Shown here: positions 13,139-15,076 of the stretch, piece after piece
How the letters are laid out: each line of letters begins with the position of its first letter
How positions within the stretch are numbered: the first letter of the stretch is position 1
Assembly: GCA_934424575.1 (NCBI GenBank)
Contig: CAKRXU010000050.1
Location: 1 to 15,076, forward strand
Length of the DNA: 15,076 nucleotides
Direction: 5' to 3'
From: an uncultured Blautia sp.
GTDB lineage: Bacteria; Bacillota; Clostridia; Lachnospirales; Lachnospiraceae
The notes under the pieces: model-generated
What the model was told of the DNA's origin: nothing
The model's database searches: none
What the model saw: only the letters and a program-made list of their open reading frames with translations
Made by a program: the position numbers and the translations under genes

Positions 13139-14878
13139 CTACATCTTCCCGTCCTGAATCGGCAAAGTCATATTTTCCAGTGCATATCTGAGTTTCGGAT
13201 GATGTATAACAAAATGGATAGCCGGTGCTCTGTTTTTGGATACCATGCACCATTTTCCTTCAAAGCAGGTAATTTGAATATTGCGAAAACCTTTCATCTG
13301 CGTCACATGGACTGTATAGTTTTTGTGATTTTCTGCATATGCCTCTGCTTCTCTTATTCCAGAAAGATATTCGTCATATGAAAGCTGGATATCTTTTTCC
13401 AGAAAACACTCTGCAAGAGAAAGCACCAATGGATATTTCTCATATTCTTCCGAAATGATTTCTGAAATCTCATCTTCCACGGTACTATGACTCAGGATCA
13501 TTTCCAGTCTTTCTTTTTGCTTTATATAACATTCCAGAACTATCTTCCGCCCATTTCCACAAATTGCATTGCGCTTCAGGATCTTCTCCAAAAGTTGTTC
13601 CGACATCGTTCCTAATGATGGAGCTGCCAGTACTCTCCGCCGATGCCCTTCCTTATGCATATCTTCATCCAGAAAAACATTTAACTTATTTCTTCGTTCC
13701 TTTCTGTAAATATCCATCAGTGAACTGGCTTTTTTCAGAAGGAATTCCATATTTTTTTTGCTGACTGCTACTTCCTCTTTACGACTGGTCAGATAATAAT
13801 GTGCCAGATCATGATGACCACTGATACAGTCTCCCGTCATAGCTGTCTGCCCAGAACAATAATGCAGATGTGAATAGACTTTGTTCTGAACACCTTTAAT
13901 ATAATAAGGAGTGATCTGGCCTGTCATATAAAGAGGAACCCAGTTTTCAAGTCCCAGCATCATATCTTTCATCGGACGTTCCACGTCATGAATAATGTGG
14001 ATATGCAGCCCTTTTTTCAGTACCATCGCCAGACCAAACATATACTTTCTGGCAAACTCTTTGTCTGCTGCCATATCCTCCACTGGCATATCACTGCATA
14101 TATACAAAGGCTCCTTTGATTTTGCCAGAACAGTATGTTTCAGAAAATCCAGTTCCCCCTCCCGCATCTCCTCAAGACCATAATAATGTTTCGACATCGG
14201 AATTTTAAACGGAACTTTTGGTACTTTGACATCATCAAAATGAATTGCCCGGATATAATCATCCAGATTAAACGTATCTACTTTTCGTAAAAAATCCGAG
14301 ACATAATCAATCTCTTGTACTTTTTCTGAATTCAGCCAAAATTTCAGCTTTTCTTTATACTCTGCCACCTCTGTCAATTCTTCTTCTCTACATCCGATCA
14401 GAAGAGAAACTTTTTTTCTATCCTTTTCCTCTTTACGATTTGTCGCAATGTAAGTACTGATCTTGTCGGTAAATTCATATGGATGTGCCGGACTTCTTTT
14501 TCCATTTCGTATCTTGGACAGATAAGATGGATCATAATGCATAAAAGCAGCTATTTTTGAGATATTAATGTCCAGCTCAGTCAGCAGCAAATTTACTTTT
14601 TGATTGTCAAAATACAACTCCTTTTGGTCCGTCATCAGACTTTTACGTAATTTCTCAAATACCTGTTCTGCATTAAAATCCTGAATCATTTTGGTCTCTG
14701 CTATCTTTATGATTCCATCAGATAGTTTTTTGAGATACTCGCTGTCAGCAGAAGGCATCCTCTCTCCTTTACGATATCTGCTGATAACAGTCTCTGAAAT
14801 CCCACTACTGACAGCCAGTTCTTTACCTGTGCATTGAATTTGTTTTATATACTCGTTCAGACATTCTTTAAAACTCAC
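13139..14878 (-). CDS. Large transcriptional regulator with two XRE/Cro-type HTH domains, 579 aa
   Basis: The start is GTG 14876-14878 with GAGGTGA upstream. HTH one (about 3-55) shows GKELAVSSGISETVISRYRKG (18-38 region); HTH two (about 95-150) shows NISKIAAFMHYDPSYLSKIR with RNGKRSP following. Both match the helix-turn-helix plus recognition helix of Cro/CI-type repressors. Residues 160-579 match no domain I can name. The central part (about 255-400) includes PLYICSDMP, HIHIIHDVERPMKDMM and WVPLYMTGQITPYY, and the end (500-579) looks like a small alpha/beta domain. No membrane segment or signal peptide is seen, so it is cytoplasmic. It leads a tight operon with two secreted proteins and may control its own promoter. 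A ligand-sensing role for the C-terminal part is a guess. Confidence 0.82.
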   Translation of the reverse strand: MSFKECLNEYIKQIQCTGKELAVSSGISETVISRYRKGERMPSADSEYLKKLSDGIIKIAETKMIQDFNAEQVFEKLRKSLMTDQKELYFDNQKVNLLLTELDINISKIAAFMHYDPSYLSKIRNGKRSPAHPYEFTDKISTYIATNRKEEKDRKKVSLLIGCREEELTEVAEYKEKLKFWLNSEKVQEIDYVSDFLRKVDTFNLDDYIRAIHFDDVKVPKVPFKIPMSKHYYGLEEMREGELDFLKHTVLAKSKEPLYICSDMPVEDMAADKEFARKYMFGLAMVLKKGLHIHIIHDVERPMKDMMLGLENWVPLYMTGQITPYYIKGVQNKVYSHLHYCSGQTAMTGDCISGHHDLAHYYLTSRKEEVAVSKKNMEFLLKKASSLMDIYRKERRNKLNVFLDEDMHKEGHRRRVLAAPSLGTMSEQLLEKILKRNAICGNGRKIVLECYIKQKERLEMILSHSTVEDEISEIISEEYEKYPLVLSLAECFLEKDIQLSYDEYLSGIREAEAYAENHKNYTVHVTQMKGFRNIQITCFEGKWCMVSKNRAPAIHFVIHHPKLRYALENMTLPIQDGKM

Positions 14879-14918
14879 GCTCGCTTCACCTCATTTCTGT
14901 ATATAAATCTTTAATAAT

Positions 14919-14947
14919 ATTATAAAAGATTTTCAAAAAATGCACAA
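14919..14947 (-). promoter_or_regulatory. Probable promoter of the HTH-regulator operon
   Basis: On the minus strand TTGTGC (14942-14947) and TATAAT (14919-14924) are 17 bases apart, predicting a start near 14912 and a 34-base leader to the GTG at 14878. The -10 is perfect and the -35 is weak, which suits a regulated promoter. Confidence 0.55.
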
Positions 14948-14985
14948 AAGAATTACCACATCTGTCCAAGACAAATATGGTAATT
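14942..14985 (-). terminator. Strong hairpin terminator for a gene lying to the right of the window
   Basis: 14951-14966 pairs with 14970-14985 as a 16-bp stem with a 3-base loop. In minus-strand RNA all 16 pairs form (two are G-U), followed by CTTTTG. On the plus strand the same stem has two C-A mismatches but a longer T run (14984-14989). It ends just beside the operon's -35 box, and no gene between it and the transposon end uses it. It probably belonged to a minus-strand gene beyond the inserted element. Confidence 0.65.
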
Positions 14986-15003
14986 TTTTCGATTTCATAT
15001 TAT

Positions 15004-15076
15004 CCAATGCGTCGTAAAACCCCTTGCTTTAGCTACGGGGATATAAGACGCGTCCATCGAATTTACGCAAGTAATT
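15004..15076 (+). mobile_element. IS200/IS605-like transposon end, right copy, running out of the window
   Basis: This copy is the inverted counterpart of 6-78, identical except at 15004. It begins right after CATATTAT (14996-15003), sharing TATTAT with the left insertion. The same nested hairpin is present (GCGTC/GACGC around CCCC/GGGG). It lies in the gap upstream of the HTH regulator and does not cut its promoter. Confidence 0.6.

Noticed and set aside
1..15076. Circular plasmid or phage suggested by identical ends
   Set aside because: The end repeats are inverted, not direct, and there is no replication or structural gene; a repeat-bounded contig explains it.

Overview
The window looks like a chromosomal contig from a gut-type Lachnospiraceae (Clostridia, Firmicutes). 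Supporting signs are moderate-to-low GC, strong AGGAGG-type ribosome binding sites, and a CD1871A-family CXXC mini-protein next to a NapH/YccM-like polyferredoxin. KtrBA potassium transport, a CmpB-family membrane protein and a CarD-like fragment point the same way. The genus cannot be fixed from the sequence. Both ends run into the same ~75-bp sequence in inverted orientation (6-78 and 15004-15076). It resembles an IS200/IS605-type transposon end, so the window probably stops where an assembly broke on a repeat. It is not a circular molecule.

Left part (1-3184, all minus strand): a CarD-like gene is cut by the transposon end after 37 codons. It lies downstream of a 73-aa hypothetical gene. 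That pair has a good promoter (TTGAAA-17-TATAAT) whose start point falls at the foot of the terminator hairpin of the preceding gene. The preceding gene encodes a large secreted tannase-like alpha/beta-hydrolase. A 5'-truncated nitroreductase remnant follows.

Centre (3214-8532, minus strand): a CmpB-family membrane protein with a coiled-coil tail lies downstream of ktrB-ktrA, a K+ uptake channel and its RCK regulatory subunit. Upstream of these is a three-gene redox cassette: a secreted TlpA-type thioredoxin with an unusual N-terminal domain, a 50-aa membrane CXXC mini-protein, and a membrane polyferredoxin with three groups of cysteines. A plausible reading is an electron relay from the cytoplasm to an exported thioredoxin.

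Right-centre (8789-10656, plus strand): an OmpR/PhoB-type response regulator and its histidine kinase overlap by 4 bp and diverge from the redox cassette, which makes the cassette a candidate target. The 5' leader of the regulator contains a long inverted repeat that overlaps an extended -10.

Right part (10657-14878, minus strand): after a bidirectional terminator or REP-like palindrome comes a tight three-gene operon. It encodes a 579-aa regulator with two HTH domains and a large unassigned C-terminal region, followed by two secreted proteins of unknown function. This is the best candidate for an undescribed system. No RNA gene, CRISPR array or complete transposase gene was seen, and no gene-free stretch exceeds 300 bases.
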